Shown here: piece after piece, positions 23,976 to 31,688 of the stretch
Layout: the number at the start of each line of letters is the position of its first letter
How positions within the stretch are numbered: position 1 is the stretch's first letter
NCBI GenBank assembly: GCA_963803335.1
Contig: CAWDME010000012.1
Span: 124,001-188,000 of the forward strand
Direction of reading: 5' to 3'
DNA: 64,000 bases
Origin: DASSUW01 sp963803335
Lineage (GTDB): Bacteria; Actinomycetota; Thermoleophilia; Solirubrobacterales; Solirubrobacteraceae
Program-made: the position numbers and the translations under genes
The notes under the pieces: generated by a model
Databases searched by the model: none
What the model saw: the letters and a program-made list of their open reading frames with translations, nothing else
Told to the model about the DNA's origin: nothing

Positions 23976-24971
23976 CGGGACGCCGAGCTGGTCGCAGGCC
24001 GCGGTGAGGATCTGCCAGCCGGCCTGCTCCACCGGCACGACGCCGCTCGCGGTCATCTCTGCGTAACGCCGCGCGCCGCGCTCGCCCGGCACGACGAGCT
24101 CGTCCACGCCCGGCGCCCGGTCGCCGTGCTTGATCTCGCCGATCAGCGCGGTCAGGCGCGCTGCGAACTCCGCGCGCGGCATGAACGCCTCCGGGTCGAG
24201 CGCCCACAGGAGAACTCCAGGGCCGTCGCGCGAGCCCGTCAGCACGCCGCCCAGCGCCTCGACGAACAGGGCCAGGCCAAAGCCCTTGTGCGGCACGTGC
24301 GGGCTGCCGAGCGGGGCCAGCGAGCCACCCTCGAAGAACGCCTGTGCGTCGGTCGCGGGCAGCCCGAGCTTGTCGAAGATCAATCCCTCGGGCATCGGCG
24401 TGCCCTCTTCGGCCGCAACGCGCACCTTCTGCATCGCGACCACGCTCGTCGCGATGTCGAAGACGATCGGCGTCTCCGCCGGAAGGCCGTACGCCAGCGG
24501 GTTGGTGCCGAACACCGGCGTGCTCCCGCCGGGCGGCGCCACGAGCGGGTCGTTGTAGTTCGCGCACGCGAAGCCGATCAGCCCGGCCTCGGCCGCGCGC
24601 CGCACGTACGGCGCGGCTACCAGCAGCTGCCAGTCCCGCACCGCGGCGACCGCCATCCCCTTCCGTGCCCGCTCGATGCACCACGCCATCGCCCGCATCG
24701 GCGCCCCGGGCCCGCACCCGCGATCCCCGTCGAGCAGGAGCGCCCCGTCGGTCTCGCTGATCACCCGTACCTCCGGCCGTGGGTTCAGCACGCCGTCGCC
24801 GTAGAGCCGGCTCAGCAATCCCAGCGCCGCGACCCCATGGTCCCGGTGCCCGCGCAGCTCCGAGTCGATCAGCAGCCCGGCCAGCTCATCCGCGCCGGTC
24901 TCGTCGAGGCTCAGCGCCCCGAACGCGCCCGCCAGGCAGGCGCGCAGGTCGGCGATTCGCACGCGGTGCAT
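23958..24971 (-). CDS. Ldh (malate/L-lactate/ureidoglycolate) family NAD(P)-dependent oxidoreductase
   Basis: 337 aa of the Ldh_2 (MDH/LDH2, YlbC-like) family, which has a non-Rossmann fold. Landmarks: LLIDSELRGHRDHGV with the conserved His, the GGSTPVFGTNPLAYGLP signature, FDIATSVVAMQKV and the Lys-His region PHKGFGLALFVEALGG. Members oxidise 2-hydroxyacids such as L-malate, L-sulfolactate or ureidoglycolate; which one applies here is unclear. It begins four bases after the stop of the secreted propeller gene, so the two share a transcript by position. Confidence 0.85.
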   Translation of the reverse strand: MHRVRIADLRACLAGAFGALSLDETGADELAGLLIDSELRGHRDHGVAALGLLSRLYGDGVLNPRPEVRVISETDGALLLDGDRGCGPGAPMRAMAWCIERARKGMAVAAVRDWQLLVAAPYVRRAAEAGLIGFACANYNDPLVAPPGGSTPVFGTNPLAYGLPAETPIVFDIATSVVAMQKVRVAAEEGTPMPEGLIFDKLGLPATDAQAFFEGGSLAPLGSPHVPHKGFGLALFVEALGGVLTGSRDGPGVLLWALDPEAFMPRAEFAARLTALIGEIKHGDRAPGVDELVVPGERGARRYAEMTASGVVPVEQAGWQILTAACDQLGVPLPVAV

Positions 24972-24975
24972 GGCG

Positions 24976-26148
24976 CTACATCTTGAGCGTCACCTTCTCG
25001 GTCCGCTTCGTCTTGCTGTGGCCGTGCACCGTCGTGATCGTCACGGTGGCCTTCAGACGCCCGTGCTTGAGCGCCTTGCGCGCGGCCCTGGTGAGCCTGA
25101 AGTGCGCGAGGGCGGACTTCCCGGCCGCCACCGCGTACGAGGAGCTGCCGATGGCTCGCTTGGCCCTCGCCGTGACGGTCGCCTTGCAGCCGGGTGCGAC
25201 CGCCGGGCAGGTGATCCACGGCTGCGGGAGCCGCACGACGCCGCTCTTGGCGATCGTCGGCTTCTTGGGCGTCTTCGCGGACGGGCCCTTGAGGCCGTCG
25301 ACGGCGATCCCGCCCAGGAAACGCGCCGCGAGGAAGTTGTCGTCGCGTGCCGAGCCGTCGAGGTTCGCGCGCCCGATCCGGTGCCCGGCACCCCAGAAGA
25401 CGTGCCCGTCGCCGGCCAGCAAACTGCCGCCCGCCGAGGTCAGGAACTGGGGCTCGACCGCGGAGCCGTCCAGATTCGCGCGGGCGATGTTCCCGTGCCA
25501 GCCCCAGTAGATGTGGTCCGGGCCAACGGTGAGGTCGCCGAATTGCCCGTAGGCGCCGGTGTTCGTGACGAGCGGCTGACGGTCGGAGCCGTCGAGGTTC
25601 GACCGCATGATCCGGTCGTACAGCGGCAGCGCCTGAGCCTGCGCCTCGATCCAGTACAGGTGCGTGGCGTCCGCGGCGACAGAACCCGTACCGCCTTCCG
25701 GAGCGGTGATGAAGTTCGGCTCGATGCCGGAGCCGTCGAGGTTCGCGCGGCCGATGCTCCCGACGCCGAAGTTGTTGACGGTGTTGGTGGCCTCCCAGTA
25801 GATCTTGCCGCCGGCGATCGCGACGTCGGATGCGTGCTGGGCTCCCGTGACGATGAAGTGCGACTTCACTCCGGTGCCGTCGAGGTTCGCCCGGCCGATC
25901 AGGCCCACGGCCGTGTCGCTCCAGTAGATGTGGTCCGCCGTGACCGCCAAGCTGCCGGCGGCGGCCTCGAACCCCTTCGGGATGAAGAGGAGCTGTGCGT
26001 TGGTGCCGTCGGGGTTGGCGCGCCCGATGCTCTGCTCGCCCGGCTTGTTGCCGTAGTTCGACCAGTACACGAATCCCTGGGCGCTCGGTGCGAGCGCGAG
26101 GGCCACCGCCGTCGCGCCCAGCGCTGCGGTCACCGATCTCCGTTGCAT
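24976..26148 (-). CDS. Secreted YWTD/Vgb-like beta-propeller protein
   Basis: 390 aa. The signal peptide (MQRRSVTAALGATAVALALAPSAQG) is followed by at least six propeller blades, each with the repeat (I)GRANLDGS/T plus an IYW or LYW strand (HIYWSDTAVGLIGRANLDGT, KIYWEATN, HLYWIEAQ, HIYWGWHG, HVFWGAGH). This resembles LDL-receptor YWTD and virginiamycin-B-lyase-type propellers. From about residue 300 there is a basic C-terminal domain (KTPKKPTIAKSG ... CPAVAPGC ... KTKRTEKVTLKM) of the type that ends many secreted Solirubrobacterales proteins. Probably a cell-wall-associated binding protein; enzymatic activity not supported. Confidence 0.82.
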   Translation of the reverse strand: MQRRSVTAALGATAVALALAPSAQGFVYWSNYGNKPGEQSIGRANPDGTNAQLLFIPKGFEAAAGSLAVTADHIYWSDTAVGLIGRANLDGTGVKSHFIVTGAQHASDVAIAGGKIYWEATNTVNNFGVGSIGRANLDGSGIEPNFITAPEGGTGSVAADATHLYWIEAQAQALPLYDRIMRSNLDGSDRQPLVTNTGAYGQFGDLTVGPDHIYWGWHGNIARANLDGSAVEPQFLTSAGGSLLAGDGHVFWGAGHRIGRANLDGSARDDNFLAARFLGGIAVDGLKGPSAKTPKKPTIAKSGVVRLPQPWITCPAVAPGCKATVTARAKRAIGSSSYAVAAGKSALAHFRLTRAARKALKHGRLKATVTITTVHGHSKTKRTEKVTLKM

Positions 26149-26291
26149 TCCGTGCCTCCGTTCCCGTACTGGACCGGTTCTCCGTCCGGCAGAGATCGCG
26201 ACTATAAAGACGATCGGTCCACCGGATCATCGACAAACGGTCGGTACAAGACGGGTCAAGACCTGCCGATCATGCGGATATGCAGGAGATC

Positions 26292-26462
26292 ATGCGCATC
26301 GTGGACAGCGACGAGCGCTCGCTCGCCGACCGGGTCGAGGTCGCACTTACGACACTCGGCGGGCAGGCGATCGTGTCGCGCTTCACGCTCTGGTACACGA
26401 CGCGGCCGCCGGCCTACCACGCCGTGCTGCGCGCCGTGCCCGAGCCGGAGCCGCTGCAGTAG
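26292..26462 (+). CDS. Small protein of unknown function ahead of urease genes
   Basis: 56 aa (MRIVDSDERSLADRVEVALTTL...), 60 aa if the ATG at 26280 is used. AGGAG lies just before the ATG at 26292, and the stop is 12 bases before ureA, so it would be the first gene of the operon. The sequence is mixed and unlike low-complexity shadow translations, but no family is recognised. The 143 bases upstream, between divergent genes, must hold the urease promoter; TATAAAG occurs at about 26213. Confidence 0.4.
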   Translation: MRIVDSDERSLADRVEVALTTLGGQAIVSRFTLWYTTRPPAYHAVLRAVPEPEPLQ

Positions 26463-26474
26463 CGTTCGGCGCGC

Positions 26475-26777
26475 ATGCGCCTCAGCCCGTCCGACCAGGA
26501 CAAGCTGCTGCTCGCCGTCGCCGGGATGCTGGCGCGCGACCGGCGGGCGCGCGGGGTCAAGCTCAATCACCCGGAGGCGGTTGCGCTGCTCTCCTGCTGG
26601 GTGATCGAGGCGGCGCGCGACGGCCGCTCGGTCGCCGACCTGATGGAGGAGGGCCGCCGCGTCCTGACCCGCGATGACGTGATGGAGGGCGTGCCGGAGC
26701 TCGTGGACGAGGTGCAGGTGGAGGCGACGTTCCCGGACGGCCGCAAACTCGTCACGCTGCACGAGCCGATCGCGTGA
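26475..26777 (+). CDS. ureA: Urease gamma subunit
   Basis: 100 aa, standard length for the separate gamma subunit. Landmarks MRLSPSDQDKLLLAVAGMLARDRRARGVKLNHPEAVALLS and the C-terminal PELVDEVQVEATFPDGRKLVTLHEPI are diagnostic. Structural subunit of the (UreABC)3 nickel urease that hydrolyses urea to ammonia and carbamate in the cytoplasm. Overlaps ureB by four bases. Part of ureABCFGD. Confidence 0.97.
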   Translation: MRLSPSDQDKLLLAVAGMLARDRRARGVKLNHPEAVALLSCWVIEAARDGRSVADLMEEGRRVLTRDDVMEGVPELVDEVQVEATFPDGRKLVTLHEPIA

Positions 26778-27058
26778 TCCCTGGCGAGCTCGTCACCCAG
26801 CCGGGCGAAGTCGAGCTCAATGCCGGCCGCGAGACCAAGTCGCTCAGGGTCGCCAACACGGGCGACCGGCCGATCCAGGTCGGCTCGCACTTCCACTTCG
26901 CCGACGTCAATGACGCGCTCGACTTCGACCGCGAACAGGCCACGGGCTTCCGGCTCGACGTGCCGGCCGGGACGTCGGTGCGGTTCGAGCCCGGCGCCGA
27001 GCGAGACGTGCAGCTGGTGGCCCTGGGCGGCGCCAAGCAGGTTCCGGGGCTGAGATGA
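26774..27058 (+). CDS. ureB: Urease beta subunit
   Basis: 94 aa, the short beta subunit. MIPGELVTQPGEVELNAG and the signature VGSHFHFADVNDALDFDREQATGFRLDVPAGTSVRFEPG are diagnostic in parts. GTG start in an ATCGCGTGATCC context overlapping the ureA stop, and its own stop overlaps the ureC ATG, so all three structural subunits are translationally coupled. It caps the active-site flap of UreC in the assembled enzyme. Confidence 0.97.
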   Translation: MIPGELVTQPGEVELNAGRETKSLRVANTGDRPIQVGSHFHFADVNDALDFDREQATGFRLDVPAGTSVRFEPGAERDVQLVALGGAKQVPGLR

Positions 27059-28731
27059 GGATCGGCCGCGACCGCTACGGCGCCCTGTACGGCCCCACCA
27101 CGGGCGACAAGCTCCGACTCGCCGACACCGACCTGTTCCTCGAGGTCGAGGAGGACCGCTGCATCGGCGGCGACGAGGCCGTGTTCGGCGGCGGCAAGAC
27201 GATCCGCGAGTCGATGCTGCAGGGCACCAGAACCTCCGCCGAGGGCGCGCCCGATCTCGTGATCACCAACGTCGTGGTGCTCGACCACTGGGGCGTCGTG
27301 CGCTGCGACGTCGGGATCAAGGACGGCCGCATCGCCGCCCTCGGCAAGGCCGGCAATCCCGACATCGCCGACGGCATCGACCCGGCGCTGGAGATCGGGC
27401 CGACGACCGAGATCGTCGCCGGCGAGGGACGCATCCTCACCGCCGGCGGCATCGACTGCCATGTGCACTTCATCTGTCCGCAGATCGTCGACGAGGCGGT
27501 CGCCGCCGGGATGACGACGCTGATCGGCGGCGGCACCGGCCCGGCCGAGGGCACACGAGCGACCACCTGCACGCCGAGCCCGCGGGCGATCGGCGAGATG
27601 CTCACGGCGATGGATGCGATGCCGGTGAATGTGCTGCTGCTCGGCAAGGGCAACACGGTCTCCGAGGAAGGCCTGCGCGAGCAGCTCCGGGCCGGCTGCG
27701 GCGGCCTGAAGCTGCACGAGGACTGGGGCTCGACACCGGCCGCGATCGACACCTGCCTGCGCATCGCCGACGAGACCGGCGTGCAGGTCGCCATCCACAC
27801 CGACACGCTCAACGAGGCCGGCTACGTGCAGTCGACGCTCGCCGCCATCGCCGGCCGGACGATCCACGCGTACCACACAGAAGGCGCCGGCGGCGGCCAC
27901 GCGCCGGACATCATCGAGGTCGCCGGGCAGCCGCACGTGCTCCCCTCCTCCACCAACCCGACGCGCCCGCACACCGTCAACACGGTCGACGAGCACCTCG
28001 ACATGCTGATGGTCTGCCATCACCTCAACCCGCGGATCCCGGAGGACCTCGCGTTCGCCGAGAGTCGCATCCGCGGCACCACGATCGCCGCCGAGGACAT
28101 CCTCCACGACCTCGGCGCGATCTCGATGATCGGCTCCGACTCCCAGGCCATGGGCCGCGTGGGCGAGACGATCGTCCGCACCTGGCAGACCGCGCACGCG
28201 ATGCAGGCGCGCCGGGGCGAGCAGGGCAACGCGCGCCTGCGGCGCTACGTCGCCAAGTACACGATCTGCCCGGCGATCGCGCACGGGATCGACGACCAGG
28301 TCGGCTCGGTCGAGGTCGGCAAGCTCGCCGACCTCGTGCTCTGGGACCCGGCCTTCTTCGCGATCCGCCCCCGCCTCGTGATCAAGGGCGGCGCGATCGC
28401 GTACGCGCCGATGGGCGACGCCAACGCCTCGATCCCCACGCCCGAGCCGGTGCTGATGCGGCCGATGTTCGCGGGCAGCGGCCGGCTCGCCGCCCAGCGC
28501 TCGGTCGTCTTCGCGGCGCCGGCCGCGGAGCTCGACCACCTCGGGCTCGAGGCCGAGATCGTCGCCGTCAAGGCCACGCGGGCGCTGCGCAAGACCGACA
28601 TGCCGCTCAACGACGCGCTGCCGGACATCCGCGTCGAGCCCGACACGTTCCGTGTCTGGGTCGACGGCGACGAGATCGAGCCGGCGCCCGCGAGCGAGCT
28701 GCCGCTGGCTCAGCGCTACTCCCTGTTCTGA
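27055..28731 (+). CDS. ureC: Urease alpha (catalytic) subunit
   Basis: 558 aa amidohydrolase with the binuclear nickel site complete: His136 and His138 (DCHVHF), the carbamylated Lys219 (GLKLHEDWG), His248 (VAIHTDT), His274 (YHTEGAGGG) and Asp362 (IGSDSQAMG). The flap His322 (VCHHLNP) that acts in catalysis is also present. All family residues are in the expected places, so the enzyme should be active once UreD/F/G insert nickel. ATG start overlapping ureB; the stop overlaps the ureF ATG by one base. Confidence 0.98.
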   Translation: MRIGRDRYGALYGPTTGDKLRLADTDLFLEVEEDRCIGGDEAVFGGGKTIRESMLQGTRTSAEGAPDLVITNVVVLDHWGVVRCDVGIKDGRIAALGKAGNPDIADGIDPALEIGPTTEIVAGEGRILTAGGIDCHVHFICPQIVDEAVAAGMTTLIGGGTGPAEGTRATTCTPSPRAIGEMLTAMDAMPVNVLLLGKGNTVSEEGLREQLRAGCGGLKLHEDWGSTPAAIDTCLRIADETGVQVAIHTDTLNEAGYVQSTLAAIAGRTIHAYHTEGAGGGHAPDIIEVAGQPHVLPSSTNPTRPHTVNTVDEHLDMLMVCHHLNPRIPEDLAFAESRIRGTTIAAEDILHDLGAISMIGSDSQAMGRVGETIVRTWQTAHAMQARRGEQGNARLRRYVAKYTICPAIAHGIDDQVGSVEVGKLADLVLWDPAFFAIRPRLVIKGGAIAYAPMGDANASIPTPEPVLMRPMFAGSGRLAAQRSVVFAAPAAELDHLGLEAEIVAVKATRALRKTDMPLNDALPDIRVEPDTFRVWVDGDEIEPAPASELPLAQRYSLF

Positions 28732-29348
28732 TGGACGCGCTGATGCTCGTGCTCGCGGACTCGCGCTTCCCGGCCGGCGGCTACGCGCACTCGCTCGGCC
28801 TCGAGGAAGCGGTCAACAATGGGCTGCGCGCCGATGCAGTGCCCGCCTTCGCCGCCGCTCGCCAGCGCCTGGTCGCGGAAGGCGACGCGCGGGTGGCCGT
28901 CGCCGCGCGACGGGGCGAGGACGTCGAGCCGGAGTGGCTCGCCCGCTGCCCGAGCCCGGTGCTGCGCGACATCGGCTGCCGGCTCGGCGTACAGCTCTTG
29001 CGCTCCGCGGCTGCGATCTGGCCGCAGCTCGAGCCGCGCCGCACACCGCGGCCGGTCGCCCTCGGCGAGGTGGCCGCCGTCGCCGGCCTGAGCGACGAGG
29101 ACACGGCGCTGCTGTCGCTCTACGACGACGCCGCCACCGTAACGTCGGCGGCACTCAAGCTGCTGCCCCTCGACCCCGCGGTCACGACCCGCTGGCTGGC
29201 CGAGCTGACGCCGGCGATGACGCTCGCCGCCCGCGCGATCGCGGCCGATCATCGTCCCCTCGCCGAGCAGCCCGCGCCGGCCGCGGTCGCGCTCGAGCTC
29301 GCCGCACCGATCCACCAGCAACGAAGGGAGCGCCTCTTTGCCAGCTAG
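28731..29348 (+). CDS. ureF: Urease accessory protein UreF
   Basis: 205 aa, all-helical. The start MDALMLVLADSRFPAGGYAHSLGLEEAV is the diagnostic UreF motif (DS.FP.G...HS.GLE). UreF binds UreD on apo-urease and recruits UreG, acting in GTP-dependent nickel insertion. The gene is tight between ureC (1-base overlap) and ureG (11-base overlap). Confidence 0.93.
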   Translation: MDALMLVLADSRFPAGGYAHSLGLEEAVNNGLRADAVPAFAAARQRLVAEGDARVAVAARRGEDVEPEWLARCPSPVLRDIGCRLGVQLLRSAAAIWPQLEPRRTPRPVALGEVAAVAGLSDEDTALLSLYDDAATVTSAALKLLPLDPAVTTRWLAELTPAMTLAARAIAADHRPLAEQPAPAAVALELAAPIHQQRRERLFAS

Positions 29349-30015
29349 GCCCAGAGCCCTACGAGTCGGCGTCGGCGGCCCCGTGGGGTCGGGCAAGAGC
29401 AGCCTGATCGCCGCGCTGTGCCGCGAGCTGGGCGATCTCCGCCTCGGCGTCGTGACCAACGACATCTACACGACCGAGGACGCACGCTTCCTGCGCAGCA
29501 CGGGGGTCCTGCCCGAGGAGCGCATCAGCGCCGTCCAGACGGGCGGCTGCCCGCACACCGCGATCCGCGACGACATCGCGGCCAACCTCGAGGCGGTCAC
29601 CGAGCTCGAAGACGCGACCGGCCCGCTCGACCTCGTGTTCGTCGAGAGCGGCGGCGACAACCTGACCGCGATCTTCTCCCCCGCGCTCGCCGACGTGCAG
29701 GCGTTCGTGATCGACGTCGCGGGCGGCGACGACATCCCGCGCAAGGGCGGCCCCGGCATCACGCGCGCCGACCTGCTCGTGATCAACAAGACCGACCTCG
29801 CCGAGCTGGTCGGCTCGGACGTCGACCAGATGCTCGCCGAGTCGCGCGAGCGCCGCGACGGGCTCCCGACCCATGCCACGTCGCTGCGCGCCGCCGGCGG
29901 CGCGCGACCGGTGGCGGACTGGGTGCGCGCGCAGCTCGCCGCGTTCCGCGAGCACGGCCATCTGCACTCGAGCGCCGAGGGGGCGCCAGATCACCACCAC
30001 GACCACGTGCACTGA
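29338..30015 (+). CDS. ureG: Urease accessory GTPase UreG with His-rich C-terminal tail
   Basis: 225 aa SIMIBI GTPase. Walker A GGPVGSGKSS (13-22), VVTNDIYTTEDARFL, the metal-binding CPH in TGGCPHTAIRDD, VESGGDNLTA, and NKTDLAELVG for guanine are all present. The family usually stops near residue 205; here a tail (EHGHLHSS ... DHHHDHVH) adds eight His, a likely nickel store in an operon that has no ureE. Start is a TTG at 29338 preceded by GGGAG seven bases upstream, overlapping the ureF stop. Confidence 0.94.
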   Translation: MPARPRALRVGVGGPVGSGKSSLIAALCRELGDLRLGVVTNDIYTTEDARFLRSTGVLPEERISAVQTGGCPHTAIRDDIAANLEAVTELEDATGPLDLVFVESGGDNLTAIFSPALADVQAFVIDVAGGDDIPRKGGPGITRADLLVINKTDLAELVGSDVDQMLAESRERRDGLPTHATSLRAAGGARPVADWVRAQLAAFREHGHLHSSAEGAPDHHHDHVH

Positions 30016-30025
30016 GATCGCGGTC

Positions 30026-30664
30026 GTGGGCGGCCGCGTCACGAGCCTGCGCCGCAGCGGACGGCTCGCCCCGCGGGTACTGGCGCAGAGACCGGTGCTG
30101 CGCGTCGCGCTCGTCCCCGTCCAGGCCGGCCCGCTCGACGGCGACCACGACGCGATCCGCCTGCACGTCGGCGCCGGCTGCACGCTGGTCCTCGTCCCGA
30201 TCGCCGCGACGCTCGCGCTCCCCGGCACCTCGCGCCTGGACCTGCACGCGACCGTGGAGGGCGCGCTCGTGCTCGACGAGCCGCCGCTGATCGTCGCCGA
30301 GGGCGCCGACGTGACGCGCCGCACGCGCATCGAGCTCGCCGCCGGCGCCGTCGCCACCGTCCGCGACATCATCGTCCTCGGCCGCGCCGGCGAAGGCCCC
30401 GGCCGACTCGACAGCGTGCTCCGCGCCACCCTCGATCGCGCACCGCTGCTGCACGACGCGTTACGCATCGAGCCCGCCGCCGCGGACGCCCACGTCGCGC
30501 TCCCGCCCGGCCATCGCGTGATCGGCACCACGTGCCTGCTCGGCGAACCCGGCGAGCCGGCGCTGGCCGGCCCGGGCGCCCTGCGCCGGGCGACCGGGCC
30601 GGACGTGCCGGCGGTCGAGGCCGCGCTCGCGCCCTTCTCGCTCAGCGGAAGCCGCGGCGGCTGA
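30026..30664 (+). CDS. ureD: Urease accessory protein UreD (short form)
   Basis: 212 aa from the GTG at 30026, 10 bases after ureG; no better start is seen, and earlier in-frame codons lie inside ureG. UreD signatures are recognisable but divergent: LAPRVL, HDAIRLHVGAGCTLVLVPIAAT, EGALVLDEPPLIVAEGADVTRRTRIELAAGA and VRDIIVLGRAGEGPG. UreD is the nickel conduit and scaffold on apo-urease. At 212 aa it is shorter than the usual 260-280, as in other actinobacterial urease loci. Its end overlaps the convergent lipoprotein gene by 23 bases. Confidence 0.88.
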   Translation: MGGRVTSLRRSGRLAPRVLAQRPVLRVALVPVQAGPLDGDHDAIRLHVGAGCTLVLVPIAATLALPGTSRLDLHATVEGALVLDEPPLIVAEGADVTRRTRIELAAGAVATVRDIIVLGRAGEGPGRLDSVLRATLDRAPLLHDALRIEPAAADAHVALPPGHRVIGTTCLLGEPGEPALAGPGALRRATGPDVPAVEAALAPFSLSGSRGG

Positions 30665-31688
30665 GGTCGAGCACGCGCCGCGCGTTCGCGGCCGTCACGA
30701 ACTGCGGGCCGGTGGGGATCAGCTTGCCGCGGGCCGGGAACAGGAGGTGGCTGGCGCGCTCGGCGAGAAGCACGATCGGGAGGTAGCCCTGCAGGTACGG
30801 CTGCTGGTCGACCGCGAACAGCATCTGGTGGTCGCGCACGGCCTGCAGCACCTCCGGGGAGAGGTCGAACGTCGCCACCGCCACGCGCTCGCTGAGCCCA
30901 GCGGCGCTGAGCGCGGTGAGCGCCGGGATGGCGCCGCCGGGCCCGAGCGTGATCACGCCGTCGATATTGCCGCCGTTGACGGCCGCCGCGATCCTGCGGC
31001 GCGCCTGCGTCGGATTCTGCACGTCGACGCCGAGCTCGCGCATGCGGCCGCCGACCGCCCGCATCGCGGTCTCGATGCCGCGGCAGCGCTCCTCCAGGCC
31101 CGCGTTGCCGACCTCCTGGTTCACGCACAGGACGCTGCGCACGCCGACCGCGGCCAGCCGAGCGCCGGCGGCCTTGCCGGCCTGGAACTCCGGCTGCCCG
31201 ACGTGAGCCAGCACCCCGAGCTTGCGGTACTGGTCGCTGCCGGAGTTGATCGTCACGACGGGGATGCCCGCGTGCTCGGCGCGCTTGATCGCCGGCGCGA
31301 GCGCGTCCGCGTCGGGCAGCGATACGACGAGCCCGTCGAGCCGGGCCGAGATCGCCTCGTCGATCATCCGCCGCATGCGGTCGATGTCGTAGGTGTCGGG
31401 CGCGCGGTAAGAGGCGGCGACGCCGGTCTTGCGGGCGGCATCGTCGACGCCCTTCTTGACGATCGCCCAGAACGGGTCCGACGCCTGGCCGTGCGTGATG
31501 ACGGCGAGGCGCACGTTGCTGATCCGCAGCCCGCGACCCTGCGACGCCGGCGCGGCGGGCGTCCGCTGTGCCGGGATCGCCTGCTCGCCGCGCACGACGA
31601 GGTCGGGCTCGGAGATGTTCGTGGTGCGGCCGCAACCGGCGAGCGCCAGCGCGGCGAGCAGCACGAGCAGCAGCGTGCGGCGCGTCAC
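30642..31688 (-). CDS. Sugar-type periplasmic-binding-fold lipoprotein
   Basis: 348 aa. Lipoprotein signal with lipobox LAGC (Cys19). The mature part is a type-1 periplasmic binding protein (Peripla_BP_4, RbsB-like): VRLAVITHGQASDPFWAIVKKGVDDAAR, DGLVVSLPDADALAPAIKRAEHAGIPVVTINSG and LFAVDQQPYLQGYLPIVLL. GTG start with GGAGGG directly upstream, overlapping the kinase stop as GTGA. There is no ABC permease or ATPase alongside, and it is the third gene of a run with a histidine kinase, so it may be a ligand sensor for that kinase rather than a transporter part. Confidence 0.87.
   Translation of the reverse strand: MTRRTLLLVLLAALALAGCGRTTNISEPDLVVRGEQAIPAQRTPAAPASQGRGLRISNVRLAVITHGQASDPFWAIVKKGVDDAARKTGVAASYRAPDTYDIDRMRRMIDEAISARLDGLVVSLPDADALAPAIKRAEHAGIPVVTINSGSDQYRKLGVLAHVGQPEFQAGKAAGARLAAVGVRSVLCVNQEVGNAGLEERCRGIETAMRAVGGRMRELGVDVQNPTQARRRIAAAVNGGNIDGVITLGPGGAIPALTALSAAGLSERVAVATFDLSPEVLQAVRDHQMLFAVDQQPYLQGYLPIVLLAERASHLLFPARGKLIPTGPQFVTAANARRVLDLSRRGFR

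Noticed and set aside
26752..28539. 595-codon minus-strand frame opposite ureC
   Set aside because: Antisense to the fully conserved urease catalytic subunit; composition is typical shadow.
29359..31635. 758-codon minus-strand frame opposite ureG/ureD and across the lipoprotein gene
   Set aside because: Shadow of real genes; no domain is recognisable.
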